Below are positions 1-13,000 of a stretch of DNA of 64,000 bases, one piece after another (the first letter of the stretch is position 1; each line of letters opens with the position of its first letter). The translations under genes were made by a program, and so were the position numbers. Source of the stretch: Larus michahellis (Eukaryota; Chordata; Aves; Charadriiformes; Laridae); the NCBI RefSeq assembly GCF_964199755.1, contig NC_133910.1, positions 11,850,711 to 11,914,710 on the forward strand. The letters are read 5' to 3'. Below the pieces are notes generated by a model. The model worked only from the letters and a program-made list of their open reading frames with translations, made no database searches and was not told where the DNA came from.

Positions 1-1368
1 CAGAAGGCAACGCGCTTAATTGCCAAGCTGGAAATACGGCGCCAAAACCCAAAAAAGAATAAAATATGACTTGCAATTCTGGATTATAACTTGGCAAAAA
101 GACTTCTGCCGAGCTCCTTCCTGCAGAAACCTGCCATACGAGAGTGTTTCATTGCACCTGAGCTGGAAGAGATGCTGCCAAGGCTGTCACCAGTACCAAG
201 AGGAGGACTCTCATCTCTCCTGGAGCAGCTGGGCTCTCCCAAGCCCTCCCGGCTCCTGGATTTTATTCCACTGCCACAGCAAAATCCGCATGTGCGTAAT
301 AGAAAGTAGAACTTCAGGAGAAGCACTTTGCTATCTGCATAGAAAGAAGCCATCTTATAGAAAAACGCGTTAAAACATTGAACTTGAAAACCTAATTATT
401 TTTCTAAAGCTTTGCCTCCTTGCTCACGTGAAGAGGATTTCAACCCAGAATCCAGTTTCCTTATCTACTCCCCGTGTCACTGCTGACCTTCCCTCTGTCC
501 CACGCTCAGCCGCGTCCCAGCAGGGCTGCCAGAGGCCCAGGGGGGCTGTGCTCCCCCAGGGTCCCCACCGAGCGCCCCCTCCCACAGCTTCCCTGGAGCT
601 TCACTTCTGCCGCTCGGCTCTGCAGTTAGGAACTCTGAGCTGGAAATTCAACAGCGTGTTTGCTGTTTTCCTTCCTTTGTTATCCATTTAGCATCTTTGT
701 ACATCAAAGCAGCCTATTTATAGTTGCCTTCTGGAGGAGGATCTGAACAGCCCCTTTGGCTGCAGCAGGGTCTCTCAGCCATAGGCCACACCGAGCAAAC
801 ACACAAACTGAAAGGGATCTGTCTGTGTGTTGTAAATACGGCTACTGTTTTGACTCCATCTACAGCTAAAGCTGAGCGGGAACAAGGAGCCCAATTCTCC
901 CAGGGATTCTCCGTCTCATATGTGAAAACGGAGAGTGCCGCGCATTTTGCCAGCGCTAGACTCAGCTTTTAGTTCTTTCTTTGGCAAGAATGGGAAGAAG
1001 CTTCTCATCACCAGGGCTGAGGGTGCAATTAATGACTTCATTCTTATATGGCTTCTCGGATTGCTTGGGCCTAATTATTCCACTAGATGGACCCAATACC
1101 ATTCTCAGTGTCATGTGCCCTTATGCTACCAATGGCTGGGGGAGCCTCCCCTGGGAAAGGTCTATCTGAGCAGGAAGACACCAGTCACACAGCACAGCCC
1201 TGGCATGCAGGGTTACAGCCTCCCAAAATGTAAAGTCTCATTACAACTTCTTCTTTTGTCCCACACCAACATCAAATCTATAGGGAAACAGTTCCCTTCT
1301 GTTCTTCACTTTAATTGAAGGTGTGTAACAACAATCTATTTAAATAAAGTTATAGAAAGTCTGGAAAC

Positions 1369-1652
1369 AAACTTTTTAGAAGGGTCTGTTGCGATAGGAA
1401 AAGGGGTAATGGCTTTAAACTAAAAGATGGGAGATTTAGACTAAAAACAAGGAAAAAATTTTTTACAATGAGGGTGGTGAAACCCTGGCCCAGGTTGCCC
1501 AGAGAGATGGGAGATGCCCCACTCCTGGAAACATCCCAGACCAGGTTGGACGGGGCTCTGAGCAACCTGATCTAGTTGAAGATGTCCCTGCTCATGGCAA
1601 GGGGTGGACTAGATGACCTTTAAAGGTCAATTCCAACCCAAACTATTCTAAG
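1369..1652 (+). mobile_element. Truncated CR1 LINE, plus orientation
   Basis: About 285 bases match the remembered 3' region of avian CR1. It starts near a degraded ACTTTTTACAAGGGTCTG-like stretch, continues through GAGGGTGGTGAAACCCTGG and CCAGGTTGCCCAGAGA, and ends at CCAACCCAAACTATTCTA. It is 5'-truncated and diverged, as most CR1 copies are, with no coding capacity. Confidence 0.88.
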
Positions 1653-2740
1653 AGAAGAGAGTCCTGCTCCGTGTCAGGCAGTGCAAGTACGCAGCCGCTG
1701 CAGGGTGTTCCCAGGGCTGTCTCTCACCTGCACATCATTGAGCATGGCAGTCACAAATAGCAGAAAAGCAGTAATGCAAATCCCTCACAAACTCTGCGAT
1801 CTGCCCCATTATCGTCTGGCATCCTGGCCATCACGTGTGTACTCTTCCTGGGAACACCTCCCGTGCTGTAGGATGGGCGTCCACCTAAACAGGACAGCAG
1901 TCTCTCCTCTTCTTGGCACGTAGGTAAGCTGCCCAGTTGGGATTTCTGTTCCCCCGTGCATCCGGGAGTTACAGATGGCACGCCTCTTCAATATTTTATT
2001 AACCTCTGCCACCATCTAAAATCCCCAAGCAGTTTAATTTCTGCTTTCCTAAATCTACTGAAATGGAAAGTTTACCCAGAGTGATTTTCAGCCAAGATGA
2101 CTCAAGACAGAGTCCTCAACTGAACTCACTTCACTCTCCACCGGTAAAGCCATTCTGAGCTCTTTTTACTTGCAAGTGGAGATGAAATAAAAGGACTGCG
2201 CTCTCAGAGGGTTCAGTTGAGCACAGATGATCTCTGCCGGCGGGGTGCCTGGCCCCAGCCACGGAGACTGCTGAAGCTTTGCCAAATATTACTATGTGCA
2301 GACATACAGCCGGTTCTTGTGACATCCCAGGGCCCAGCAGAAGAAACTAGTGGTCCAGGGAGGATGGGCAACCTCACTTGCAAGTAAACTCCAAGCTGAT
2401 TTTGAGTGTCTTAGAGAATCACTGGAAAAATAGCAACCTTTTCTCCAAAACACTTAGAGAAAGCAATCCACTACAGCTAATGCCTAATACTATGTCCTGA
2501 TCAAGAGTTAAAATATTTATATATTAAGCCACATTAAGAGCGCGTTTAATAGCCATGCCTGGTTCAATGCTGCCGAGGGAGCCTGGGCTGTGTTTAACGC
2601 GGGCTGTCACTTGTGGGCTCGGAGCCCGGCACCGCGCAGAGGGATGACCCTTCCTCGCTGCTCAGCGCCGGGTGGGTTCCTCCTGTAACCACGCCGGTGA
2701 CTGACGCACACCCAAACCAGCGAGAAACCAGCCCTCGTTT

Positions 2741-2911
2741 CATAGAATCATAGAATTGCCCAGGTTGGAAGGGACTGTCGAGTCCAACCATTAACCTAAC
2801 GCTGACGAAAACCATCACTAAACCGTATCTCTCAGCACTACATGTACCCATCTTTTAAATACCTCCAGGGATGGTGACTCAACCGCTTCCCTGGGCAGCC
2901 TCTTTCCACTG
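2741..2911 (-). mobile_element. Short CR1 LINE tail, minus orientation
   Basis: It begins with the CR1 terminal repeat in reverse (CATAGAATCATAGAATT), followed by the reverse complement of the CR1 3' UTR (GGTTGGAAGGGACT, CCAGGGATGGTGACTC, CCCTGGGCAGCC). Similarity fades by about 2911. It shares the TTAGCGTCAG-type variant block with the fragment at 46213, suggesting the same subfamily. Confidence 0.85.
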
Positions 2912-5900
2912 AGGAGGTGTCATTTCCCTCTCCCTTATCACATCACCGCCAGTGACGGAAAGCGGACAGAAGGGTGGATGACAGAGACAACTCCGAAGGG
3001 ATCCAGTTTATTCCCTGCAACAGCCCCCACAAGAAAACCCCAAACCCAGGCTCCAGAGGTGGAGCTGAAGAGAGGGAGATAAAGCTGCGCCCTCCAGACG
3101 AGGGCCTCCCGTGTGCCTGCGGCGGCGGCTCCTGCATGGGACACGCAGGCGGTCAGAGCGGTTCAAGGAAACGGAGGAAGGAAAGCAAAGTGATGCATCC
3201 GAGGTGATACAGACAGCAAGGATGCCTGGTTCTTACTTGGATGCGGGATTCCTCCGGCTGGCTGACAAACAGCAAATGCCATCCTCAGCTGGGTCCCAGG
3301 CATGGCTCGGGCTCCCGGCTCAAAGGCAAAGTCCCACCCGGGGGAGCCCGGCTCCTCAGCCGGGGGTATTTCAGCAATTTGGGAAGGTGGAAGCTAATTA
3401 GCCTGCTTTCTCACCAATTTCATTTTCACCTGTTTCACTTGCTAATCCCTTGGCCATTCAATTAGCACCCTCCCTGCAGGGGGCGAGGGCGGCAGAGCAG
3501 CCTTTGCCAGCACGGATTTAACCCTTCCCTGGCCAGAAAAGATGGGGTGAGACCACAGCCAGGGAAATGCCTTTCTCTCCCCATGTCCCATAGCGTGGTG
3601 GTTTTGGGACTGGGTGGACCTCCTTGCCCATGGTGGTGGTGATGGCTTCCTCGGCTGCGGAGCAGTTTGAGTAGCTGCACTTCCCAACCGGCATTCACTG
3701 CTGGAGGCAACATTAATTTTCCTGCAAATCCACCCTTCTGTTTAGCAGAACAATTACCTGCTTTGTCGGATTTGTGCTGTAGCAAACAGGAGGTTTCACC
3801 CAGCTGGGAAACTCCTTGATCACCCAGACTTTCCTGAGTTGACAGGACACGGAGAAGAATTGTTTTCTTTCATTTATTTTGACCCTAACAGTTGAAGATT
3901 CTGCATCGTGGCTGCTGATAAATGGCAATCCATTAAGCCCCCGTAACTCAATCTCCTGCAACCATCTACCCACATCTTCAGCGCTGCCAACAGGAAGAAA
4001 TGCTGCCTGCTCAACTATGGCAAGTCACATTCATAAGGATGCTTTCGGCACCCTGAATCATCTAACATTTGTATGATGTGACTTGTATGCACATTTACAG
4101 AGGTATCTTTGTACACAGCACCTTTATCTCTTCAGCTGGATGTTAAACTGCCATAAACAGAGCACCCCGAACCCAAAGCGACAGAATTCCCTGGTTCCTC
4201 TTGACAACTTTTGGATATCGGTGTTTGATGGTGTACCTGCAGCAACTCCTGTGCTGAAGTTTCCACTGGTTCACAAACGGGTGGATCACCAGGCCGCTAA
4301 TTGGGATTCCCGGCGCGGCAGAGGGATCTGGCAGGGAGCGCTCAGCCCCTGGGCAGCCGCCGCAGCCTGCATTAGCATTCCAGAGCGGCTCCGCTCATCA
4401 AATTTTCCCTGGAATAATTATCTAGAATCCAGAACTGATCAATGAGTGGGTGACATGGCCCAAGAAAAATACACAGCTGGAAATGTACCAGTACTTCTGA
4501 TTTCTCCAACTTGCATTATAATCCTACATCATACTTTATAATGACTAACCCTCCGGCTGTGTTTTCACTCCTGAAATATATTAACGTCAGCTGCTTTGCC
4601 CGGTTCCAGGCATTAAAAGCACTGCTGGATTTGAACTGTAATCCTTGATGCAAAAGTGTAATCCAAGCAGGACTAGTACATGTGTGCATAACTGGCCAAA
4701 CCACCAGATTAAAGGAGCAGCATCTGCCTCAAAACAGCCTTTGGAATTCCCGTGCCATTCGGTGCAAGGAAATGAAACGACTCCCTGGTTTAATTTTCAT
4801 TTCAAACCAACCCAAATCCCCATTTCTCGTCTTCTCCCTGAATTTTGGGGAGGATTAGAGGGAACCTTTTTGGACACGCTCTCCCTCCCCAGCACGCAGG
4901 TACTCACAAGCCTGGGCTTGCTCTGCAGCACCCCAGAGACACGAGCCCCTTCCCCAGCCCTGCTCTCGTGGGAGGGGGCGATGGAAGGCACCAAAAATCA
5001 GGGGCTGTTTGATGCTCCAACGTTCCTCTCGGGCATGGGGCTGGCAGGAGGAGGGCTGCGTGAGAGGCGCCTGGAGTTTGGGGAGGCTGCGGGACCGAGT
5101 GGAACAGCTTTCAATTATCACGAGCCTCAGACGGGGTAATGAAAATAGCATCCTGCCCAGCTGCTGTCGCTACCAGCAAGGACAGGCTCCGAATGCGGGC
5201 GGCAGCCTGTGGTTCCTCTCCTGCCTGTCCTGCCTACACGCAAGCCACGTGCAGAGGAACAGATATGAAAGAGGACAAACTCCTTGAAGCAGAAGGAACG
5301 AGACAGATTTGCAGCAGCTGAGGATCTGGCTGCTGGGTGTCGAATTCTTGCTGGCTCCGGACATTGGTGGCTGTTGCCTGGACCTTTAGGGCCCGATGCC
5401 TCCCCACGCTGGAGGCATTCACACATGGCTTGGAAAGCTCACCTTGAAAAGCAACAATAGCTTGGGAAGCTGACCTTGGAAAGGGAAAGGCATCACTGTT
5501 TCTTCTCCAGGTTTTGCTTCTCCCAGCTCGGCTATTATAAGCCCTGGAACAGGCTGCTTGGTTGTCTGAGCACACTGTCCCCAACACCGTCCCCTGTCAG
5601 AGGGTAGTGGGAGAAGGACCCATTTGCACATCCTCATCACAGTCACTTCTTGCCTGTGCTCCTCCCAGCACCCTCATCTGCAATTTTCACATGTTTCTGC
5701 TCTGTCTCCCTGGACCATAAATCACACACCCAGGAAAGGCAAGCTGGGCTGACAGAAGACATCAGCAATAAGCCAGACAAGACAAGAGATACCATGGCAG
5801 CAGAAAACAGGACAGTGCTTTAATAATAGCATCTATTTTATATATCACGCCATCTAAAAGTTCTTGCTGTCTGTGTCTCAATACGCTGTGCCAGGGGACG

Positions 5901-8900
5901 GGAGGGACAGCTGGAATGTAATAAGAGCTGACCCGAGCTGTTGTGGAGAGCTTAAACAAAAGACAACCAGGAAAGAACGCAAATGTTTAAAAATAGTCTC
6001 AATAATACAGTTCTTCCGGTCTCGTCTTGTCTTTCTCAAATCTTTCGTGGCCGACACACACTGATCCAACAGCACTGCTGGATCCGTCTCCCCATTTGGG
6101 ATTATCTGGGATGGAGTTATTGGTTTCTCCGTTATACCTGGTATTATTATTTGCACTGGGGACAAATGACTGTGAAATGCCACCACCGTCATTGAGGGTG
6201 CCTACCACCGGCTTTGCCTGGGAGGAGGTGACGACCCCAAGTGCCATACGATGACAACCAGACTCCTTCAGGCTTACAAACCTTCCTTGGAAGGACATGT
6301 CATGCCTTGTCCTCACACACTTGTCTCAAGCGTTGTCCTTCCTCAACCTCGCCACTGCCTGGCACGCAGCAAAGTGGAACAGGACCATCTAAATATAGAG
6401 GGGTTTACTGGCTGCAAGAGGTGAAAATATCCCGGATCCATTTATCTTCGCAAGGGAGCACCATGGGGATTTCATAATTAAACTGTGCACATCCAGTTGC
6501 TATGGAGCTTTTACCAGTCCCTGTATCCATCATCCAGAGGAAAATGGGTCAGCGCAGCCTTCTGCAGTCACCGGTTCCCAAATCTGGTTCCTCCCTCCTA
6601 GACCAGCGTTTGAGCCCACCGTGTCGGTGGAGGTGGCCACCGTTTGCACCAGCAGCCAGGCTCGGTGCTGAGCAGGGACCTCCCAGGGGACTCAGCAGCA
6701 TTTTGTAGTTCCCAGTTTTACATCCATAACGTGGCCAAGCCCGTGGGATTCTCCACCATGTCACACCAACGGGGTCACTCTGAACTCAGACCTTGCAAGG
6801 ACCCATTAGAAAATCTGGCTTTATTTTTCATATCTTCAGCAGTGTCGGTCCCAACTTTCAAAAAAAAGAAACCAAAACAACAGGCAGAAGGGAAACCAGC
6901 CTTGCTGAAGACCACAGAGCAGGCTGGTGGCTGTTTCTTTCTTTCATTTTCTGGCCGTAAAATTCCAATTCCAGTTTTAGACAGGGATGTTCTTCCTGGA
7001 GGCAGCCTTTCTCTACTTACCTTAATTTTCTCTGAAAAACAGTCAAGAGCCCTGCCACCCTGTGAGTGATTCTTTGTGAGGGTTGGCGTTACAAATAAAA
7101 TACATCCCAGGCTCTTCCTTCCAGCCGCTTTGGGAAATACACATGTGTTTCTTGATCACCTTTAACTAGGTTTACGTAAAAGGTCAGAGCAGCTGCATCC
7201 TCCTTGGATCCAGGAGAGGACAAGCCAAAACAGACAGCCCAGCAGCTGTCCTCAAGGTGGGTTTGACCTTATCAGATGTAGGCAACGTAGGAAAGCACAT
7301 TAAAAAAAATACTGCTGGTGCAATTAGGCAGATGCCTCTGAGACCGGGACAGTGAAAACTCCTGCGCAGCCAGCATGGGCCCGCGACGCGGGCTGGAGCA
7401 GCATCACCTCCAAAAATGGTCAAGCCATGGGAAAGCGGTGGGGTATGTGCATAGATTACGGGTTTAATTATAATGTCCCAGCCCCCCTGTTTGGAGCAGG
7501 CAGAGGGATACATTATTATTACTCACGTCCACCGCAGGAACTTTCAGAATTTCTCTTTTTTTAAATCAGTCGAACCGCTGGAGATGTTTAGTGCTGTGCT
7601 GTCTCAGAAATATGGTCCTTGGCAGGAGAGTCCATCCCGGGAGCCGGCTGCATCTATTTGCTGCCTTGGGCCAGGAACAGCCACCTTCTCCCAGGCACGG
7701 CCATGGGGACCGGCTTCTCCGGGACAGCAGGATGGGACCAGTCCGGTCCCCTGGGAGAGAACAGAGATGGGCGAGGACTCTTCCCATTTTTTTAACGTTG
7801 GCTCTTGTTGGCCTCACGACAGAGGTGGCACCATAAAAGCCCTAACGAGCACTGCGTGCAGAGGGGGGGACGCCAAGGGATTTCTTTTCTCACAAACACC
7901 TAGAGCTCCTCGCCAAGGTGGCAATTTATGAACCTCAAAACAAAGCGGCTGGGTGTTTTGGAGCTCCACAGCTTTCATGCAAACGCAACAAAGGCCTCTT
8001 TTGGGACGTTAATGGGAAGAGCTCAAAGAGGAAAAGGGCCATAAAAATAATGACGCACTGTTTTACGGTAAGCAGAGACTTCCAAAGGGAAGAGGTGATG
8101 ATTGTGCACATCTAACAGCCGTGGAGACTTGACCCAACCTTGGCCACCTGCTCAGGCTGGGAAGACGACATTGAGCATCCCCCAGTGGTTTGCAGAGCCC
8201 TGGGAAGACGCTGGGGGACAGGGCAGGTGAGCCCCCCCCCCAGCCCAAAGCTGTGGCATTTCAGGTAAAAAACCCACATAATTCCCAATGCCAAGTCAGT
8301 AATTCCCAACTCCAAGTCTGGGCTCTTGTTAGCACACTCTCCCTCCCGCCGCAGGACCAAGCCAGGATCCGACCACTTTCTGAGCAAAACGCAAAGTCCA
8401 CTTAATGAGGCTTAATTAAAATGTAGAGGCTGGTGCAGCCCTGCAGCTGCAGGCACCTGAGCTTTGCCATTAATACCAGAGGGTGCTGGCAATTAAACAG
8501 CACTGGCAATTAGTTGTTTACTATTTTTGTTGGACTCGCTGTTGTTTTTCACTCCTTTCTGAAAAGGGATGCAGACCCCACAGCCTTTGATTGAGCTGGA
8601 AACTGGGCCCCGCTCCGAGTTCGATTTGGAGGGTTATCAAAGACTTGGTGTACCCGAGACACAGCTGAATCGCAGGGAAAGAGAAAATTACCTAATTTTA
8701 ATGTAAAAACTAATACTGCAACAGGAAAAAAAAAAATAAAAAATCCCATTCTTTGATATTTGCCAAACAAAGGGGCAGTCCCAGAGGTGAGCCATGCTGG
8801 AGAGGAGGAAAAGCACATTGTGCAATTCTGAGATTTTTCCAGCGCTGTTCTGTGCTCCTGAGGTTACACCTTGTACATTTATTTATATGCCGGTGACTTA

Positions 8901-10002
8901 ATTAGATGTTCTTTTGTCTCAAGTGGCAGGGAGATGAATCAGCACTCTCCGTACGCGTGCAAGGTCTCTGCTCGGGACCGGCTCCCGGCAGCCCCATCCC
9001 TCCGAAAAGCCGTGGCAGCGGACAGGGGGGCTGCGCTCGCCCCTCGCCCACGACCCTGGCCTAAAACCCCCAGTCCTGCATTTTCCCAATGTGCCTTTGA
9101 CAGCGCTGCCACCAGCGAGGACATCCCCAGGCTATCCATTGCGCCCCAGGCTGAAGGGCCCCAAGCCCTGAGGTGTCCCCGGGGACGATGGGCTCCCTCG
9201 GGGCGGAGGGTGGGGGTGTGAGCGGAGCTGGTCCTGCCCCTCCCTCCCTCCCCTCTCGTCTGTGGGGCTCACCGTGGATCCTGGGGGGCTTGTGTTCCTG
9301 CAGCGTGTCAAGCAGAAGAGTCAGAGAAAGCCAGATGAAAAGGCTTCTTATGATTAATCTTTTTTGGGGGCATTTTTTTTGCCTTTGCTGGTTATCCCAG
9401 AAGAGAGCAGTCATCCCCCCCCAATCCCACACGTCACCCCACCTCCCAGGTTCCCCAGGGGATTCCTCTCACCTTTCAGCACAAGTCTGAGACGGCTGCA
9501 GAGAATTTGCTCCTTGCAGAGCTGAAGTCATTTATCCAGTACCCCATCAACAAACCCAGATAAGCACCTGCAAACACGGGGTGGTGGGGGGGGAAGAGTC
9601 ACCACCCTGCTCACCCCAGTCCAGCCCAGCTGGGCAGGTCACAGCCTGCAAAGCCACCCTAAGGACCTGGCCGAGATGGAGCCAGAGGACATTTGGGTCC
9701 CCAAGGGTGCTGATCTGCTTCCGCGCATGGGGGGACGCTCCGCCTCCCCCAGGCGGGACCCCGAGGGCAGCCCGTCACCCAGCGGGAGCAGCCACATCGC
9801 AGTCCACGGGCAGAGGCCCCCCCATGGCGTGTCGGTGGGGGTCCTGCAAGGGGGCCCTGAATTCTACCCTGATTTTTGCTGAACTGATTTTTTTTTTTTT
9901 TCCCAACAGCGGAACCGGTCTCTTGCTGTTTTATAAGCTAAGCCCACACGGTCACGTTCAAAGTGATGCAAGTCTGAATTACAAAGTTTTACGCATTCCT
10001 CT

Positions 10003-10019
10003 CCCCCCCCCCCCCCCCC
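10003..10019. repeat. C17 homopolymer
   Basis: Seventeen consecutive C in downstream non-coding DNA. Length is likely polymorphic or error-prone. Confidence 0.9.
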
Positions 10020-13000
10020 AGTATCTGGCTTCACTTTTCATCAATGTTTTCGTATAACATTGCCAATACCATATTATAAAGAAAACGCATGACTTGTCAT
10101 CCAGATATCCGCACTCCACCACATTCGTTTACGACCGGCGAATTCCTCCTGGCTCCAGAGGGGTGCTGCCCACCCAGTTCCCGCACCATCAGCCCGATGG
10201 GTGCGGAGCATGAAGTAGGTGCCGGTGCCCAGGGTTCGGTGCAGGATGCAGCGATTCTCCCCGGCTCTCTCTTGCTTTCGCTTGGGCAGGATTTTTCCGC
10301 TAGCAGATGGGAGTGGGCTGCAGCATTATTTGATTGCTACCTATTTATGGCAGCCTCACAATATCCTTTTCAACCAGGGCAAGAAGCCATTTGCGAGGAG
10401 GTTGGACATGTGAGTGGGAAGCCGTTATGAGTCGCTTTTCTTCAGGCCAGTAATTACGCAAGAGAAGATGGGGTGTCCCACCCGCGGCGGTGGGCTGGAG
10501 GTCTGCCCCGCAGAGGTGGGGCTGTCACAGGGGCAGGGAGAGCCGTGCCACCTCCCCAGCCGTGTCTGGTGGGACGTGGTGTCCTGCCCGAGGATGGAGG
10601 TGACAAACCACCCTGGTGCCGCCAGCCCAGGTACCCGCATTGCTGGGCGCTCGGCAGGAGTTGGTGTGCTCCCCTCTCTTCCTCGAGCCCAGCTTGCCCC
10701 CGCGCTTTGCTCCTCCAAACGCAGTTGGGTTTAGGGCTTGGACAAAGCCTCCCTGCATCTGTATTTCCAGTGAGAAATCGTGATTTAGCAAGGAAAAGCA
10801 GAGGACAAAAGCCTGGCTACCCTTGCACAGCCCGCGCTGCCTGCGGAACTCCCCTCACAAACCAGCCTTCCTCAAGCAAACAGCCCCATTACAAAGGATT
10901 AAACAGCTCCCCAGGGCAAAAAGCTCCTAAACCGGCAAGAAAACAGTCCACGCTTCAGGAGAGGAGTGAATTCAACAGGAACGGGGCTTACCAGGCCTCT
11001 GCGTGGCTCTGGATGTCCCCTGCATCCCCAGTCCGGCCACCGAGCCCCGCTGCCCGGGGACCAGCTCCAGCCCTGCCCGGAGGCGCTCGGGAGGATTCGG
11101 CAGGGACTCGCCTCCAGAGCTGCTGTCACAGCAAACTTCTCCCCGTGCCTGGGGCTGTTGGCGTTATTACTTCCGCGGCAGAGACAATATGATTTATTGA
11201 AGCTTTTTTTTTTTTTATTTCCCCATGGTTCCTCCAGCGCCGTATGTGTAGGGAAGACAAACCGTCTCATTATTGCCCTGATCTCTAATCATGTCACATT
11301 TTCGGTTGCTCTGTGGTGACGGTGACATGTTGGTGATTTGCTCTGCTCTGATGCAAAGATAAAAACCAAAAGAAGGGAAAGAGGAAGGGGAGCAAATGCA
11401 AGTGTGATGCTAACCCCCAAAAAACATTGTCCTGGCCTTCCCTTGGAGACCAACACACACGTACCTGACTCTCCTTGGGTCTGCGGTGTCACTGGAGGCA
11501 ACACGGTGGCGACGTGTGAAGTTATACGCATGCACATAGGAAATCTGGGGGGTTTCGAGTGGCGCGTGCACCCCCCAGCTCTCCCTGCTGGGGGCCGCGT
11601 GCCTGGTGGGAAGGGAGATTGTGAACCCACAGGAGAGACCTCCGCTGCACGTAGCATCCACCCCAGGAGGTCCTGAGCAAGGGCAGCACAGGCTTGTAAA
11701 AGCTCTGTGAATCTTATTCCAATTTGCAGAAGAAAAACGGGATTTTTTCTATCCCTCCACGTAGCAAGACAACACACGGAAAGCTGGGAAAGACCCCTGA
11801 CACCAGCCATCCACCTCGAAGCTATAGGATGCTTGCAGAGAGGCCTTTTACTTGCTCCGACGATGAATTCCCCCATTTATAAGCCTGCTAATGGCACGCT
11901 GCCGTAACACCTCTGGTGGCCCTCAGCCCCAGCAGGATTTTCCCTCCCAGCGGCAGCATCTCCTCCTTGTGCAGGGGATGCTCCGGGGTGCGAGACGGGG
12001 CCAGGCTCAGCCCTGCTGTGCAGGGACAGGGGCTGAGCATCGCTGCAGGCTGCGAGCCGCTGCTTACAGAGCCTCTTCATTACCTGCCTGCAAGGTGGCA
12101 TTCGATATGTAGGGCAAAAACTCCAGCGAAAACACTTGGGGCTTTCGCTGCCATCATTAAACAAGGGAATAATATGGCCAGATGCTGTGAGAGAGACTGC
12201 TGGATTCATCAGTGAACAACAGAGAAACCGTAATGATTAAACATATTAGATAGTGAAAGACAACAGAGGATTAATTTCAGCACTTAATTAGAGTACCTTT
12301 AATCTTCCCCTTCATCGCTATTTTCCTTCTCTTCCCTTCCCTAGTTTGTCCACATGTGCTTCCAGAGAGCATCCTTCAGGGAAGAGGGAGGTGTGAGATA
12401 TGCCAATGTTTATTTTAACAGCTCCTTTTTTAGGGCTCGGCTGTGAACGCGCTCCTCCTGTTGAACGGGCTCGTTGCTATGGGATAAAGTGATCCAAGTT
12501 CCTTGGTTTGTACTTTTTCTCCCTCCTGCTTTCACGCAGGTCTTGTTCCTCGCTGAAGGACACCTTTGGGTGTGCTCCCCCAGCACCGGTGACCCGGCTG
12601 CGCGGTCCCATGGGGTGTCCTTACCCTGCACCTCCATTCCCTTCCAGGGAATTAATTGGCTGCCACCAGTTTTATGCCCTCGTGGAGTTTCAGCCGCAAC
12701 TGGGCTGACACCAAAACCAGGTAAAACCACTGAGCAGGCAGAGCCCCGGCAGCTTCTGCAGCGCGCCAGGACTCCTGCGAGGTGTTTGACGTAACTCACG
12801 GTACTGATTTAACAGATGGGAATGACAATATTAATACTGCATTAAATATTTAAAATGCAAACCGTATTAGAGCGACACCGTGGACTCTCAGGGCCGGTAG
12901 CCTGTTTCCAGCAGCGGCTACTGCTGCGCGCTTTCGGCAGAGCATTACAGCTCCGAACACAGTCCATTAGACAGCATCACCCCGAGGACAAATTTCTTCC

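Noticed and set aside
10473..11192. 239-aa plus-strand frame
   Set aside because: Gly/Pro/Ala-rich chance frame with no domain and no conserved motif.
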